This document shows, one piece after another, positions 27,001 to 34,765 of a stretch of DNA of 50,130 bases. The notes beneath the pieces were generated by a model. The model worked only from the letters and a program-made list of their open reading frames with translations, ran no database searches and was not told the origin of the DNA. This DNA is from Leptospira sp. (GTDB lineage: Bacteria > Spirochaetota > Leptospiria > Leptospirales > Leptospiraceae), in the NCBI GenBank assembly GCA_002786225.1, contig PEQN01000023.1:1-50130 (forward strand), in the 5' to 3' direction. Position 1 is the first letter of the stretch; the number at the start of each line of letters is the position of its first letter. The translations under genes were made by a program, and so were the position numbers.

Positions 27001-29033
27001 TCAAGAACTTAGACTCTGTACTAGAACTCGCCTTAGGTGATACAGATGACGACGACTATATGCGATATATGCGAATTTCCGATTTATATTTGGAGAATTT
27101 TCTTTTTGATGAATCTAAAAATTTTGCAGAAAAAGCGGGCAAGGTTTCTTCTTCTTCCAGAGAAAAAGCATTCGTAGATTCTCGTATTCTTGAAATTCAA
27201 TACCATCGTGCTTTCTTAGAGGGTCGAACGGAATTTACCTATGAAACCATACCGAGCCAAACAAGTTATGCTCTGGGACTTGGACGAAATTGGGACAAAT
27301 TTACAGAAAAAGTAAATTCGGAAACCTTTAAAAAGTTAGGTGATTCTGATAGTATATACGATGAATACCGAAAGAGAATGTACAATAGGTGGAGAGATTG
27401 GGAGTATGGGAAGGAATTTGAATCTGTAGCCTTAATTCCGGATGAGTTGTATGAGGGCGGTTCAGTGCTTTCCAAGATGACTCATTTGAATAGAACCTTA
27501 TACTTTTATTTACTCCAACAATCTTCTAAGCACCAACTTAATTCAGAATCAGATGCACTGATGGACCAAGTACTAAAACAAGAGGAAGAAGAGGGTTTCA
27601 ACAATAGATCTTTCGCATACCAACTCTATTACGCTGATCAATTGATACGCAATGGTGAATTAAACTCTGCTCTTAAATATATTCGAAACTTTGAGACAAA
27701 ATATGATGCAAATAAAAGTTTTCATCCTTTCTTAGAAAAGAAATACAATTATCTGATCTTTAAATTATCACGATTCAAAGACGAGATCGTGTTTCTAAAG
27801 AATACTGAGAAATTTATTGAACCAGATGTGAAAACTCTCATCGGTGCATTTCGAGAGAGCAAGAAAGATGGGCCAGAAAAATTTGCCAATATTTTGAATT
27901 CTTACATTCAAAATATCTCTAAGAGAATTAAGGCATTTACTCTTTATGAAAGAAATAAAGTAGAAGACCTTATGCAATACATGTCCCAGGTAGCTTTAGA
28001 ATTTGATAGTTCCGAAGGATTTCTGGATCTTGTTCATTTTCAAGATACCTTGAATGCTTACAATGAAAGATCACTTGGAAATAAATTATTAGTTAAAGAC
28101 TTACCTAAATTCAAATCAATTTCAACTCAATTGATGAAAACTATTCCACCAGGACAAAACCTTCATGTTGTTTCTGACTTTTTGGATAAGACTTATTTGG
28201 TGACTGTTTCACAAGGTAAGAATGAAGGAAGAGTCTTATTTCCAAATAAAAATGAAATCCGAAAGGCACTCCGTAAATACAATATTTCTTCATTGGAGGG
28301 AGGTGAGGAAGCGAGACTAAGAGATATAATTGATGATAAATATCGCAATTCGATTCGAATCCAAAAAGAAAGTATTAATTATCTTTATCTGTCTTCTCAT
28401 CATTTGAAAGCCCCACTTTTACAAAAGGTGGATAACCAGAATTATCTTGTTCAGAACTTATCATCGTTAGTAGATAATCCTCCTGTAAAGAAATCTTCCT
28501 TATCTTTTCAAAGAGCCAAGATAAAGAAATTTACTCAGACAAATCTATCCGATAAGTCTTACAATGATTTGAAATCGATTGAAAACTGGGAACTCGCATC
28601 TCTAGACTCAGCCTTGGGCAATGAAATTTCTCTATCCCAAGAAGAATTATTGATGAATACTAAGCATGAATTAATTTTTGGTGGAACATCTCTTGTCAAT
28701 TTAGCTAAGGAAAAATCGGATCGTAAATCGATTTGGCTAACAAGTTCTAATTATTTAGGAAGAGATTACTATCTATCGAATTCCCTGAATCATTCTCTAT
28801 TCTTCCTAGACTCCATACATAAAGGGCCCGGCATTATTTCGATTGAAGATCAATCTGATTTTCCAAATTCATTTTTCTTAAAGAATTTACTTTCCAGTAA
28901 ATCAGAAAAGATGGAACTAAGGTTTCGACTAATGGAAGCTAGAGAAAATCAAAGAATACGATATCCATTTGATAAATATTGGCATGGCTACAGATTGTAC
29001 ACATCTAGTTTTGTCCTAGATGATACGAAATAG
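21030..29033 (+). CDS. Giant lipoprotein: PD40 beta-propeller, TPR-like arrays, degenerate CHAT-like domains
   Basis: A 2667-residue protein. It begins with a lipoprotein signal ('LVFLVLIFSNC', Cys14). Residues about 45-340 form a TolB/PD40-type propeller with repeats such as 'KPAISPDGSKLVFVSEQ', 'DPAWFPNGEQIVFSSDRF' and 'SPSISSDNRFLYYTS'. Residues about 370-1600 are helical repeats of TPR character (for example 'EAIFHYNYGRSSLYRANYKK', 'IAYQKTGRYKESRNIL'). Two regions, about 1625-1870 and 2370-2660, resemble CHAT-type caspase-like domains but without the expected His and Cys. The ATG at 21030 has AAGGA six bases upstream; the frame's TTG at 21009 would place the signal peptide internally and is rejected. 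Likely surface or periplasmic scaffold; function unknown. It starts 2 bases after the DUF1318 gene. Confidence 0.85.
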   Translation: MHRLVFLVLIFSNCVLFQKSLKIKPIPFHYQEISKNFFNPKNDKPFPLTIQRGNNLYNSTTADGRFLFYATNKEGNFDIWFRDLNSSIVVPVTEHPSQELKPAISPDGSKLVFVSEQYDSEGDILLLEMDPNEWVESILKGKRFVDQDFKVLTNPDWKNSNRQQKVIDTDPAWFPNGEQIVFSSDRFSPGTQNLILLDLSQKNEMTQLTINGGTSPFVSRDGRQIYFLSYMDSTNGEIYRLDMDSGKIFPITKNGFLNFSPSISSDNRFLYYTSIRKDTNGNGVLDERDNSYIVRRDLNSGNEKFLSSGDNSIFDTRYSDFNGGSILFSAAFYNSINIYFIPYTGSIPKQSNIIDQYNYALEYANSKSEARYFLALDSVELFFESDPLYSIYRARIDHKRMEFYQNNRSFAKLEKLRIAMRDRPLASDSLSVAYALAQESKSSLISQIQGIDDLIKRLDSLGSSKDYSQEKASLLHLRFELQEKNKDYQSARQTLLIIQNLYPNYHLIRDIRNKSGQYEFLPDSVALPKYYKESILAYESAIQNDTAINSLMKLEMKDLLSDWDKKVFQDKSFREAIALITRMEENPENPLESTIFKTYVNFLKAKAFRSMRSLNESSSLLDAIIPIPQNLELDPPGQKSVFEYPEFIKIYKNPALSYIHLIRYSNAQDQGNGTLALRNLRIFMEFYDPLVSPELKEEEFSRLFLYWENKAIEYERIGDLRQAAVHYYFNNLGMSLAKSKNISVEKFYGNYAVYYQRKMLETIFTYGRELRQKEEAAFLNQLNILGEGKLNIIGNLSDTVSLIDKVPIPFLDKLKLLGDFRDLQNKDVLHENATSLADLYFNFHLEKNRPYLNLAVVYGYAYYLINRAVINETSLYKNNAMSPGKKQQILENFKKAEYELRWILFSDPTFPDAYQLLGWLYQYIDIIKTKRLDLEGITEEERYDSLYAKHFPEKNFEENVELYSQILEFLGKEYKNKKVLSDLNLNLGNNYFLLSIYPKSNEASAKVEDFGKFILSRSQFENYQQEAIFHYNYGRSSLYRANYKKAIQQFTLALNIYEKKEYYQSLTAYSDSNSKKANASFGEVKRKLAILNAMIGLCKMELGDHEGSIAHFQSAISQNRMNKEIDELNLWNSLAIAYQKTGRYKESRNILDIADKEYVEKKSLLSFFDISITKIFWNFLLPDSVRVSGEGRFPGEFPLDFKRLLTKSIRINNLIQERDFIKAISLIKERDEFIRSENLMKWEMGVLVTQQSYALLGEIYFQSKNYLEAYNSFEKMQIGYQKSQAAQGERLAVVRKNYSAFALVETEENPSLAAELLHKNIKQLLDHRNTHTKSCRESSDAYICNLRYVKSFKNFEILMGLNYYYLGEISNFQLDKVKAIEHWSASYQYLKNPGGIDPRFYMLPQDILSRRERIRNYINLARLHLRLDNKEEVINALKLAREYSYEFNLERESFQTELVELESQIRSNPFTKKSIPNLTKQLNLVENKWKSSKLLSYQIKDASLNSFYDMRMGLSYLLNRDSEVPLLRDEYRFQRLHQEVIQSSLEFNDLNLDKLYKDHQLVLKKLIKSQSTWERQSLARDKTDKTQARYSSLLRNLNQIENSLLKEFPKESYFLQSSLRSRYENLPLGAISLRCHKFHSSIHFWIRKNNKTEHSVLPISEVNFSLNQILDPYKEFSRAFVNPDNCTELYLSKSDFQNIYLISSERMVQDIPHKEGQEWRYRTSFGLEKKETTDRLQYAFDENLGPKLLNTDLYFSQNSEINSLYPIFSYSERNGLNLREIFTNKNEISALAIQSNKTNKQFIERLTDIHDLFYNLRPINVIYSEQLEPDQMKIFNRKEFQAKGFILGVLPDLVDSKISIEKYQNKRILAVQQERAKNYESAYDKYYLASNFLTEEQKPASLESKLDLARMKRRLYSDYEPDYFYKNILEEYKSDKESLDKIYNVFLRDCFSDRTIRIRRNICDKYYLDWKKKNPSVSSVDFYYKMYKGEIKNLDSVLELALGDTDDDDYMRYMRISDLYLENFLFDESKNFAEKAGKVSSSSREKAFVDSRILEIQYHRAFLEGRTEFTYETIPSQTSYALGLGRNWDKFTEKVNSETFKKLGDSDSIYDEYRKRMYNRWRDWEYGKEFESVALIPDELYEGGSVLSKMTHLNRTLYFYLLQQSSKHQLNSESDALMDQVLKQEEEEGFNNRSFAYQLYYADQLIRNGELNSALKYIRNFETKYDANKSFHPFLEKKYNYLIFKLSRFKDEIVFLKNTEKFIEPDVKTLIGAFRESKKDGPEKFANILNSYIQNISKRIKAFTLYERNKVEDLMQYMSQVALEFDSSEGFLDLVHFQDTLNAYNERSLGNKLLVKDLPKFKSISTQLMKTIPPGQNLHVVSDFLDKTYLVTVSQGKNEGRVLFPNKNEIRKALRKYNISSLEGGEEARLRDIIDDKYRNSIRIQKESINYLYLSSHHLKAPLLQKVDNQNYLVQNLSSLVDNPPVKKSSLSFQRAKIKKFTQTNLSDKSYNDLKSIENWELASLDSALGNEISLSQEELLMNTKHELIFGGTSLVNLAKEKSDRKSIWLTSSNYLGRDYYLSNSLNHSLFFLDSIHKGPGIISIEDQSDFPNSFFLKNLLSSKSEKMELRFRLMEARENQRIRYPFDKYWHGYRLYTSSFVLDDTK

Positions 29034-29046
29034 ATTTTATTAAAGA

Positions 29047-30057
29047 TTAATCTTCTGCTAGCATTTTTTCTTTTTCTTCTTTAGATAGAGATTCATAGGA
29101 TTTAACTAAGTTATGAAATATTGCAAAATCCCCATTGGCTTTTTGGAATTGAGCTTCAAAAAATTTTCCGCCCGATTTGTATCTTAGGGCTCCTATAAAA
29201 TCCTCATTGTTCCAATCTTTTTCCATAAACTTCTGTTGAGCTGTCTTAGGAATATAATTATTACGGATTGCTTTATCTTTAAAGGAAGATATGATTTCAA
29301 ATTTTTGTTTCAACTTTACTTCATCACTGTGATTTGATTCATAAATAGATTTCAATTGATTTGCTGTATCGATTATGAGTGCAAAAGATTTCAATCGCTT
29401 TGATTTTTTATCATACCAATCTAAATAATCAGAATCAAATTTATTTTTATAATAAAGCTCCACTGCTTTTCTTTCTACAAATTCAGCATAGGATTCATTA
29501 AAGGTTGAATCACCAGGCAGATAATAAGTTGCATGTGCCATTTCATGAAAGACTAGACCTGCGAGATCGGGTTTACTCCATTCCAGTTGTGGAGAAAAAA
29601 CTGGGTCGGATAACCAACCAAGTGTGGAATATCCTCCTGTAACTCTAAGGCGTGTATCAAGTCCTAGTTGCTTTAGTTTCTCTTCTTCTTCCCTAGCCAA
29701 GTTTATATCAAAGTATCCTTTGTATGGAACTTCACCTGCAATGGGGAACCACCAGGTATATGATTTGAAAGCAAGAGGGTAGCTTGCACTCACATTCCAG
29801 CCCACTTCTTTTCGATTGAGTTTTACAAAATATTCAAATCCTGAATCGCTGGAAAGAGCAATATGTTTCACGCCAAAACTCTTAATTTCTTGGATGAATT
29901 CCAATGATTGAATTGTAGGATCATCCTCTTTGCGATTCTGAATGATATCTAAGATTTTTTGGCGAGACCAGATTTGGTGGATTTGTTCCTTTCCTAAATG
30001 ACTTAGGTAACCCACACAATTCGTAAGAAAAAATAAGATAAAAATAAAAATCTTCAT
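29047..30057 (-). CDS. Putative lipoprotein aminopeptidase (predicted zinc peptidase)
   Basis: A 336-residue predicted lipoprotein ('IFILFFLTNC', Cys14) of the family annotated as predicted aminopeptidase. The family signature is clear: 'GGYSTLGWLSDPVFSP' (141-156), then the zinc motif HEMAH (His171, Glu172, His175) and the downstream 'GDSTFNESYAEFVE' with Glu188 as likely third ligand. A membrane-tethered metallopeptidase in the periplasm is the natural reading; substrate unknown. The open frame runs 159 codons further upstream over the htrA start, but the signal peptide and the ATG at 30057 fix the real start. Convergent with the giant gene and divergent from htrA across 54 bases. Confidence 0.87.
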   Translation of the reverse strand: MKIFIFILFFLTNCVGYLSHLGKEQIHQIWSRQKILDIIQNRKEDDPTIQSLEFIQEIKSFGVKHIALSSDSGFEYFVKLNRKEVGWNVSASYPLAFKSYTWWFPIAGEVPYKGYFDINLAREEEEKLKQLGLDTRLRVTGGYSTLGWLSDPVFSPQLEWSKPDLAGLVFHEMAHATYYLPGDSTFNESYAEFVERKAVELYYKNKFDSDYLDWYDKKSKRLKSFALIIDTANQLKSIYESNHSDEVKLKQKFEIISSFKDKAIRNNYIPKTAQQKFMEKDWNNEDFIGALRYKSGGKFFEAQFQKANGDFAIFHNLVKSYESLSKEEKEKMLAED

Positions 30058-30111
30058 ATTTGAATTTAAAAAATTTACACCGATATACCTTTCCCTAATC
30101 TGGAACAGTAG

Positions 30112-31233
30112 ATGGTCCAAAATAGTAAAATACCTCGGATAGTCTATATAAATCTCATCCTTATCTTTACGGTTTTGGGAGCAATTTTTTTTCCTGAACT
30201 GAGAGATGCGATCAGTCATTTTACTGCCTCTTCCCGTCCTATTCCTCCACGCAAGCAAATGCAAGCTGTATATTTGCAGAACTCCTTTCGGAATGTTTAC
30301 CAAATCGCTCAGAAGTCCGTTGTTTCTATACGTACAAAAAAAACGGAAATGATCCACAATCCCTACCATTATTTTGACAACAAAGAAGAAACCATTTCTT
30401 CTGTTGGTAGTGGTTTTCTCATAGATCCGAGGGGATTCATAGTTACGAATTATCATGTTATACGATCTGCCGAAATTATAGAAGTAATCCTTCACAATGG
30501 AAGAGTCGCTCCAGCACGATTTGTTGGAAGCCACGAAAGAGCTGACATTGCTCTCTTAAAAATCCAAGAAGCTGATGACTATGAATATGCATCTTTAGGT
30601 GACTCTGATGAAGTAGAAGTGGGTGACTGGGCTATTGCGGTTGGCTCTCCTTATGGTCTTGAGAAAACTTTTACTGTGGGAGTTGTCTCAGCCAGATCCA
30701 GAGAAGACCTAGACGAGACTGGACAGACTCATATCCAAACTGATACGGCGATCAATCCAGGGTCTAGTGGTGGTCCACTTCTCAACATATATGGCGAGGT
30801 CATTGGTATCAATCGTATGATTCGATCGGCATCAGGTGAATCAGCGGGAATTGGTTTTGCTATTCCTATCAACTACGCCAAAAAAGTTCTTAAGACCATA
30901 GAAGCAAATGTGGGAGTGAATATTCGCCCTGCTATGTTAGGTGTTGTTGCAACCATTCCTATTCCTCATCACAGAGAAGCGCTTAGTATCCCTCCCAAAG
31001 AACTTGGAGTATTGATTTATGATATAGAGCCCAAGTCATCAGCTGATTTTGGAGGATTGGAGAAATTTGATTTCATTCGCATGGCAAACGGTTCTGTCAT
31101 TCGAAACACTAATGATTTGAGAGAGCAAGTAAGTCTTGCTGGGCTAGGCGGTAAGCTTCGTTTAAATATAATTAGGCGTTCAAAGATTCAAGAAATAGAT
31201 ATAAAATTAATAGATAAGCAGTATTACGAATGA
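30112..31233 (+). CDS. HtrA/DegP-family serine protease
   Basis: A 373-residue trypsin-like protease with an N-terminal membrane anchor (about residues 9-28), a serine protease domain and one PDZ domain (about 270-365). The catalytic triad is visible: His115 in 'VTNYHVI', Asp145 in 'ERADIALLK' and Ser219 in 'INPGSSGGPL'. Single-PDZ, anchored members are DegS/HtrA-like and degrade or regulate misfolded envelope proteins. It heads a long co-directional gene string; the next gene starts in its stop codon (ATGA). The exact subfamily (DegS versus DegP) is not decided. Confidence 0.95.
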   Translation: MVQNSKIPRIVYINLILIFTVLGAIFFPELRDAISHFTASSRPIPPRKQMQAVYLQNSFRNVYQIAQKSVVSIRTKKTEMIHNPYHYFDNKEETISSVGSGFLIDPRGFIVTNYHVIRSAEIIEVILHNGRVAPARFVGSHERADIALLKIQEADDYEYASLGDSDEVEVGDWAIAVGSPYGLEKTFTVGVVSARSREDLDETGQTHIQTDTAINPGSSGGPLLNIYGEVIGINRMIRSASGESAGIGFAIPINYAKKVLKTIEANVGVNIRPAMLGVVATIPIPHHREALSIPPKELGVLIYDIEPKSSADFGGLEKFDFIRMANGSVIRNTNDLREQVSLAGLGGKLRLNIIRRSKIQEIDIKLIDKQYYE

Positions 31234-32534
31234 GAAGAAATATAGTACACTCCGGTGCCGATGCATTAATCTATGAGATTAGGCAGATTGTAGGTTTAGC
31301 AAAGTCGATAGAATCCTTGGGAGTCACTATCACTTGGGAAAATATTGGTGATCCTGTTCAAAAAGGGGAAGCCATTGTTCCTTGGATGAAGGAAATCATC
31401 AAGGATCTAGTTGATGTTGATAGATCCTGGGGTTACACAGCGACCCAGGGAGATATAGACACCAGGAAATTTCTTGCGGACCGAGTCAATGAACGAGGTG
31501 GGGCTAAAATCACGGGGGATGATATTTTCTTTTTCAATGGTCTTGGTGATGCTGTTGCCAAAATCTTTGGATTCATGAGAAGAGAAGCTAGGATTATAGG
31601 GCCAAGCCCTGCCTATTCAACTCTTTCTTCAGCAGAAGCGGCACACAGTGGTTACGAGCACCTAACCTATGATTTGTTGCCAGAACAGGGATGGATGCCA
31701 GATCTACAAGATATTGAAAACAAAATTCGTTACAATGATTCTATAGCTGGAATTTTACTTATCAATCCAGATAATCCTACTGGAGCAGTTTATCCCAAAG
31801 AAGTAATTCATGAAATTGTAAAAATCTGTGAAAAGTATGATTGCGTCTTAATTTGTGATGAGACCTATGCGCATGTCAATTATTCCGACACAGGCTCTAT
31901 TCATTTGTCCGAAGTTATTGGAGACAAAGTCTGCGGTATGGCACTTAGATCAATCTCTAAAGAATTTCCTTGGCCTGGAGCAAGGTGTGGTTGGTTGGAA
32001 GTGTTCAATCGAAAGAATGATCCAATATTTGATCGATACATTAAATCCTTGTTAGATGCCAAAATGTTGGAAGTTTGCTCAACTACACTTCCTCAACTAT
32101 CTATACCTAAGGTATACTCACATCCAAATTTCATTTCACATCTTAAGTCCCGAAATGAAAAATTCAAGAAACGTGCTCATCTGGCAACTTCTTATTTCCA
32201 AGGCATGGAAGGAGTGCAAGTCGTTGAACCCAAGGGTGCATTTTATTTAACAGTATACTTCCCTGATGGAAGTTTAAATAATAAAATGACCTTGCCAATA
32301 GCAAATAAAAAGGTGCAAGATTTTGTCGAGCCCCTCTTAGCTTCTGCAAAGGTCGATAGAAGATTGGTTCTTTATCTTCTTGCTGCTACTGGTATTTGTG
32401 TTGTTCCCTTATCTTCTTTCTGCTGTGATAAGTCTGGTTTTCGAGTTACCTTATTAGAAGAAGACGAAGAAAAATTCAATTGGATATTTAAAACCCTTAG
32501 AGATTCAATTAAACAATATTTGGAGTCTACTTAA
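31230..32534 (+). CDS. Class I/II PLP-dependent aminotransferase
   Basis: A 434-residue fold-type I aminotransferase. PLP-site motifs: 'INPDNPTGAVY' (Asn182), 'ICDETYAHV' (Asp210), Schiff-base Lys244 in 'RSISKEFPWPGARCGW', and a C-terminal 'FRVTLLEED' arginine. The N-terminal 'GADALIYEIRQIVGLA' and the length place it among the longer aspartate/alanine-type aminotransferases. The substrate amino acid cannot be read from sequence. It overlaps htrA by four bases (ATGA) and is followed at once by murI, so translation is probably coupled. Confidence 0.9.
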   Translation: MRRNIVHSGADALIYEIRQIVGLAKSIESLGVTITWENIGDPVQKGEAIVPWMKEIIKDLVDVDRSWGYTATQGDIDTRKFLADRVNERGGAKITGDDIFFFNGLGDAVAKIFGFMRREARIIGPSPAYSTLSSAEAAHSGYEHLTYDLLPEQGWMPDLQDIENKIRYNDSIAGILLINPDNPTGAVYPKEVIHEIVKICEKYDCVLICDETYAHVNYSDTGSIHLSEVIGDKVCGMALRSISKEFPWPGARCGWLEVFNRKNDPIFDRYIKSLLDAKMLEVCSTTLPQLSIPKVYSHPNFISHLKSRNEKFKKRAHLATSYFQGMEGVQVVEPKGAFYLTVYFPDGSLNNKMTLPIANKKVQDFVEPLLASAKVDRRLVLYLLAATGICVVPLSSFCCDKSGFRVTLLEEDEEKFNWIFKTLRDSIKQYLEST

Positions 32535-33338
32535 TTGGGCGAAAATCCAAGATTCAAAATTGGAATCACAGATTCTGGTTTCGGTGGACTTAGTATGGTT
32601 GCTGAGTTCCAAAGGTTTTATCCTGATGTGGAAATAATTTATTTCGCAGACTTGAAGAACGCTCCTTATGGTGAGAAGCATAAGTCTCAAGTACAAAAAT
32701 TAGTTCAGGAATGTGCGGATCTATTATTGATTCAGGGTGTAGCTGCCATCTTGCTCGCTTGTAATACAGCAACTTCGGTAGCTGTGGAAAGCCTCAGAAC
32801 TTATTTATCCATACCAGTCTTTGGAATGGAGCCAGCTATTAAACCTGCTTTGGCGTCCTCTGAGGAAGAAAAAGTTTTAGTCTTAGCTACTCCACTTACA
32901 TTGAAAGAAGATCGTTTTCTTTCTTTAAAGAATAAAGTTGATCCTATGAATCGAGTTATTGCTGTATCATGTCCTGGTTTATCTAAATTGATTGATCAAC
33001 AAAGAATCCAAGAAGCAATTCAATATGTTCAAGATATTATTTCAGAGCAAGATCTAGAAAATGTTCACTCTGTTGTTCTAGGTTGCACTCATTATATTTT
33101 TTTAAAAAATAAATTGCAAGAATTGAATCCACAGCTACATTTTTATGATGGAAATTCTGGAACCCTAAACCACATAGCAAAGACATTTCATCTTTCTCAA
33201 GATAATAAAGTAAAGAGTGATCTCACTCAGATACCAAGATGGAAATTTATTACAAATATTGATCAATCTAAAAATGAAGAGATAGCAGTTTCATGGATGA
33301 ATCAATTTCAGAACCAAAACTTTACAAGGGCAATATGA
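32535..33338 (+). CDS. murI: Glutamate racemase
   Basis: A 267-residue cofactor-independent racemase that makes D-glutamate for peptidoglycan. Both catalytic cysteines are present: Cys76 in 'LLACNTATSVA' and Cys184 in 'VLGCTHYIFL', along with the N-terminal 'GITDSGFGGLS' with Asp13 and Ser14. The start is TTG directly after the aminotransferase stop, with GGAG about 10 bases before it; no in-frame ATG precedes the conserved Asp. The end overlaps purM by four bases. Confidence 0.95.
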   Translation: MGENPRFKIGITDSGFGGLSMVAEFQRFYPDVEIIYFADLKNAPYGEKHKSQVQKLVQECADLLLIQGVAAILLACNTATSVAVESLRTYLSIPVFGMEPAIKPALASSEEEKVLVLATPLTLKEDRFLSLKNKVDPMNRVIAVSCPGLSKLIDQQRIQEAIQYVQDIISEQDLENVHSVVLGCTHYIFLKNKLQELNPQLHFYDGNSGTLNHIAKTFHLSQDNKVKSDLTQIPRWKFITNIDQSKNEEIAVSWMNQFQNQNFTRAI

Positions 33339-34366
33339 ACACAAAACCTTTAACCTATAAAGATGCCGGAGTTGACACAGAAAAAGGCCAAGTCTTTATC
33401 CAAAACATCAAACAAAAAGTAAAAAGCACTTTTGATAAAAACGTTTTAGGTGGATTAGGTGGATTTGCAGCAAGCTATGATGTTAGCTTTCTTAAAGATT
33501 ATAGAAATCCAATTTTACTTTCTGGTACTGATGGTGTGGGAACCAAATTAGAAATAGCCAGACTTCTTGATTTTCATTCCACTGTAGGTATAGATTTAGT
33601 GGCTATGTGCGTTAACGATCTTTTGGTGGTGGGTGGCAAGTCTTTATTTTTTCAAGATTATATTTCATGTGGTTCGCTTAATCTTAAACGAATGGAAGCA
33701 ATTGTTTCTGGTATAGTCGAAGGCTGCACACTTGCAGGGGCGAGTCTAGTAGGTGGTGAGACAGCAGAACATCCTGGTCTGATGGAGGAAGATGAATACG
33801 ATCTCGCTGGCTTTGCAGTTGGTGTTGTTGAAAGAGAGGAGATGATTACTGGTGAAGAAATAAAACCAGGGGATCTTGTGATTGGTATTGAATCGAGTGG
33901 ACCTCATAGCAATGGATTTTCCCTACTTCGTAGATTATTATTGAAAGATGGGAATTTACCAAGCAAGGAATTAGAAATAGAATTTATCAAGAACTCTGCA
34001 ATGAAGCCAACAATTATTTATGTTCCTTATATTATGGAACTACTAAAAACATTTCGCCCTAAAGGAATGGTTCATATTACTGGTGGTGGTTTCCCTGAAA
34101 ATATCCCAAGAGTCTTAAGAAAAGGACAGGGCATTGAACTTAATAAGAAATTATTTCTTCAAAATGAATTTTTTACTAAATTACAAAAAGACCATAAATT
34201 ATCGGATGAAACCATGTATTCAACCTTCAATATGGGTGTAGGTTTTGTTTTAATTGTCGATAAGAAAGATAGTGATGAAGCATTGTATTCTATTACAAAG
34301 CAAGGCTTAAGGTCTTCTATCATAGGATCTGTTAGCTCTAATGAAGGATTTAACCTTCTGGATTGA
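33335..34366 (+). CDS. purM: Phosphoribosylformylglycinamidine cyclo-ligase (AIR synthetase)
   Basis: A 343-residue PurM, fifth step of purine synthesis (FGAM to AIR, ATP-dependent). Motifs: 'TYKDAGVDTEKG' at the start, 'GTDGVGTKLEIA', 'VGIDLVAMCVNDL', 'GGETAEHPG' and 'HITGGGFPENIPR'. An upstream in-frame ATG at 33293 lies in murI and is rejected in favour of ATG 33335, preceded by AAGGG and overlapping the murI stop (ATGA). It pairs functionally with purL at 3922-6150 but is not in the same operon. Confidence 0.97.
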   Translation: MNTKPLTYKDAGVDTEKGQVFIQNIKQKVKSTFDKNVLGGLGGFAASYDVSFLKDYRNPILLSGTDGVGTKLEIARLLDFHSTVGIDLVAMCVNDLLVVGGKSLFFQDYISCGSLNLKRMEAIVSGIVEGCTLAGASLVGGETAEHPGLMEEDEYDLAGFAVGVVEREEMITGEEIKPGDLVIGIESSGPHSNGFSLLRRLLLKDGNLPSKELEIEFIKNSAMKPTIIYVPYIMELLKTFRPKGMVHITGGGFPENIPRVLRKGQGIELNKKLFLQNEFFTKLQKDHKLSDETMYSTFNMGVGFVLIVDKKDSDEALYSITKQGLRSSIIGSVSSNEGFNLLD

Positions 34367-34384
34367 ATTCTAACTCTATACTAT

Positions 34385-34765
34385 ATGAAATTTCTGAAAA
34401 CAATCTTTCTCATCTCTCTCTATCAATTTGCCTTTTTCTCAAATCACCTTTCTGCAATTGAGTTTAACCCTTGGGATTTAGATATTAACCAAAGAGTTTT
34501 AGATAGAAAGACAATAAGCCAGATTATCATAGACCCGCGTGTAAATGAATACCGTTTGGTGTTGATTGCCTCCGAAAGATATCCTTATAATTTCAAGACT
34601 AGTTCATTTGCTTTTTTCTTTAGATTAAAAACCGTAGAAGAAGCAAATAATCTCATGCATAAAATTGATCGTTATTTGGAGACTGGTCAACAAATAACAG
34701 TTAAATTATACGGATCCGAAATAAAAGGAGTAATATTTCATGAGCCTTATGAAAAGCTTCCTTGA
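34385..34765 (+). CDS. Small secreted protein of unknown function
   Basis: A 126-residue protein with a clear signal peptide (about 1-24, cleavage likely after 'HLSA'). The mature part of about 100 residues has alternating strands ('QIIIDPRVNEYRLVLIASE', 'QITVKLYGSEIKGVIFH'). I recognise no family. It lies 18 bases after purM and overlaps the following PP2C phosphatase gene by 26 bases, so it may be a periplasmic accessory to that membrane phosphatase, but this is only inferred from linkage. Confidence 0.8.
   Translation: MKFLKTIFLISLYQFAFFSNHLSAIEFNPWDLDINQRVLDRKTISQIIIDPRVNEYRLVLIASERYPYNFKTSSFAFFFRLKTVEEANNLMHKIDRYLETGQQITVKLYGSEIKGVIFHEPYEKLP

Noticed and set aside
29047..30534. A longer minus-strand frame (495 codons) for the aminopeptidase
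   Set aside because: The extra 159 codons lie antisense to htrA, while a good lipoprotein signal begins at the ATG at 30057.
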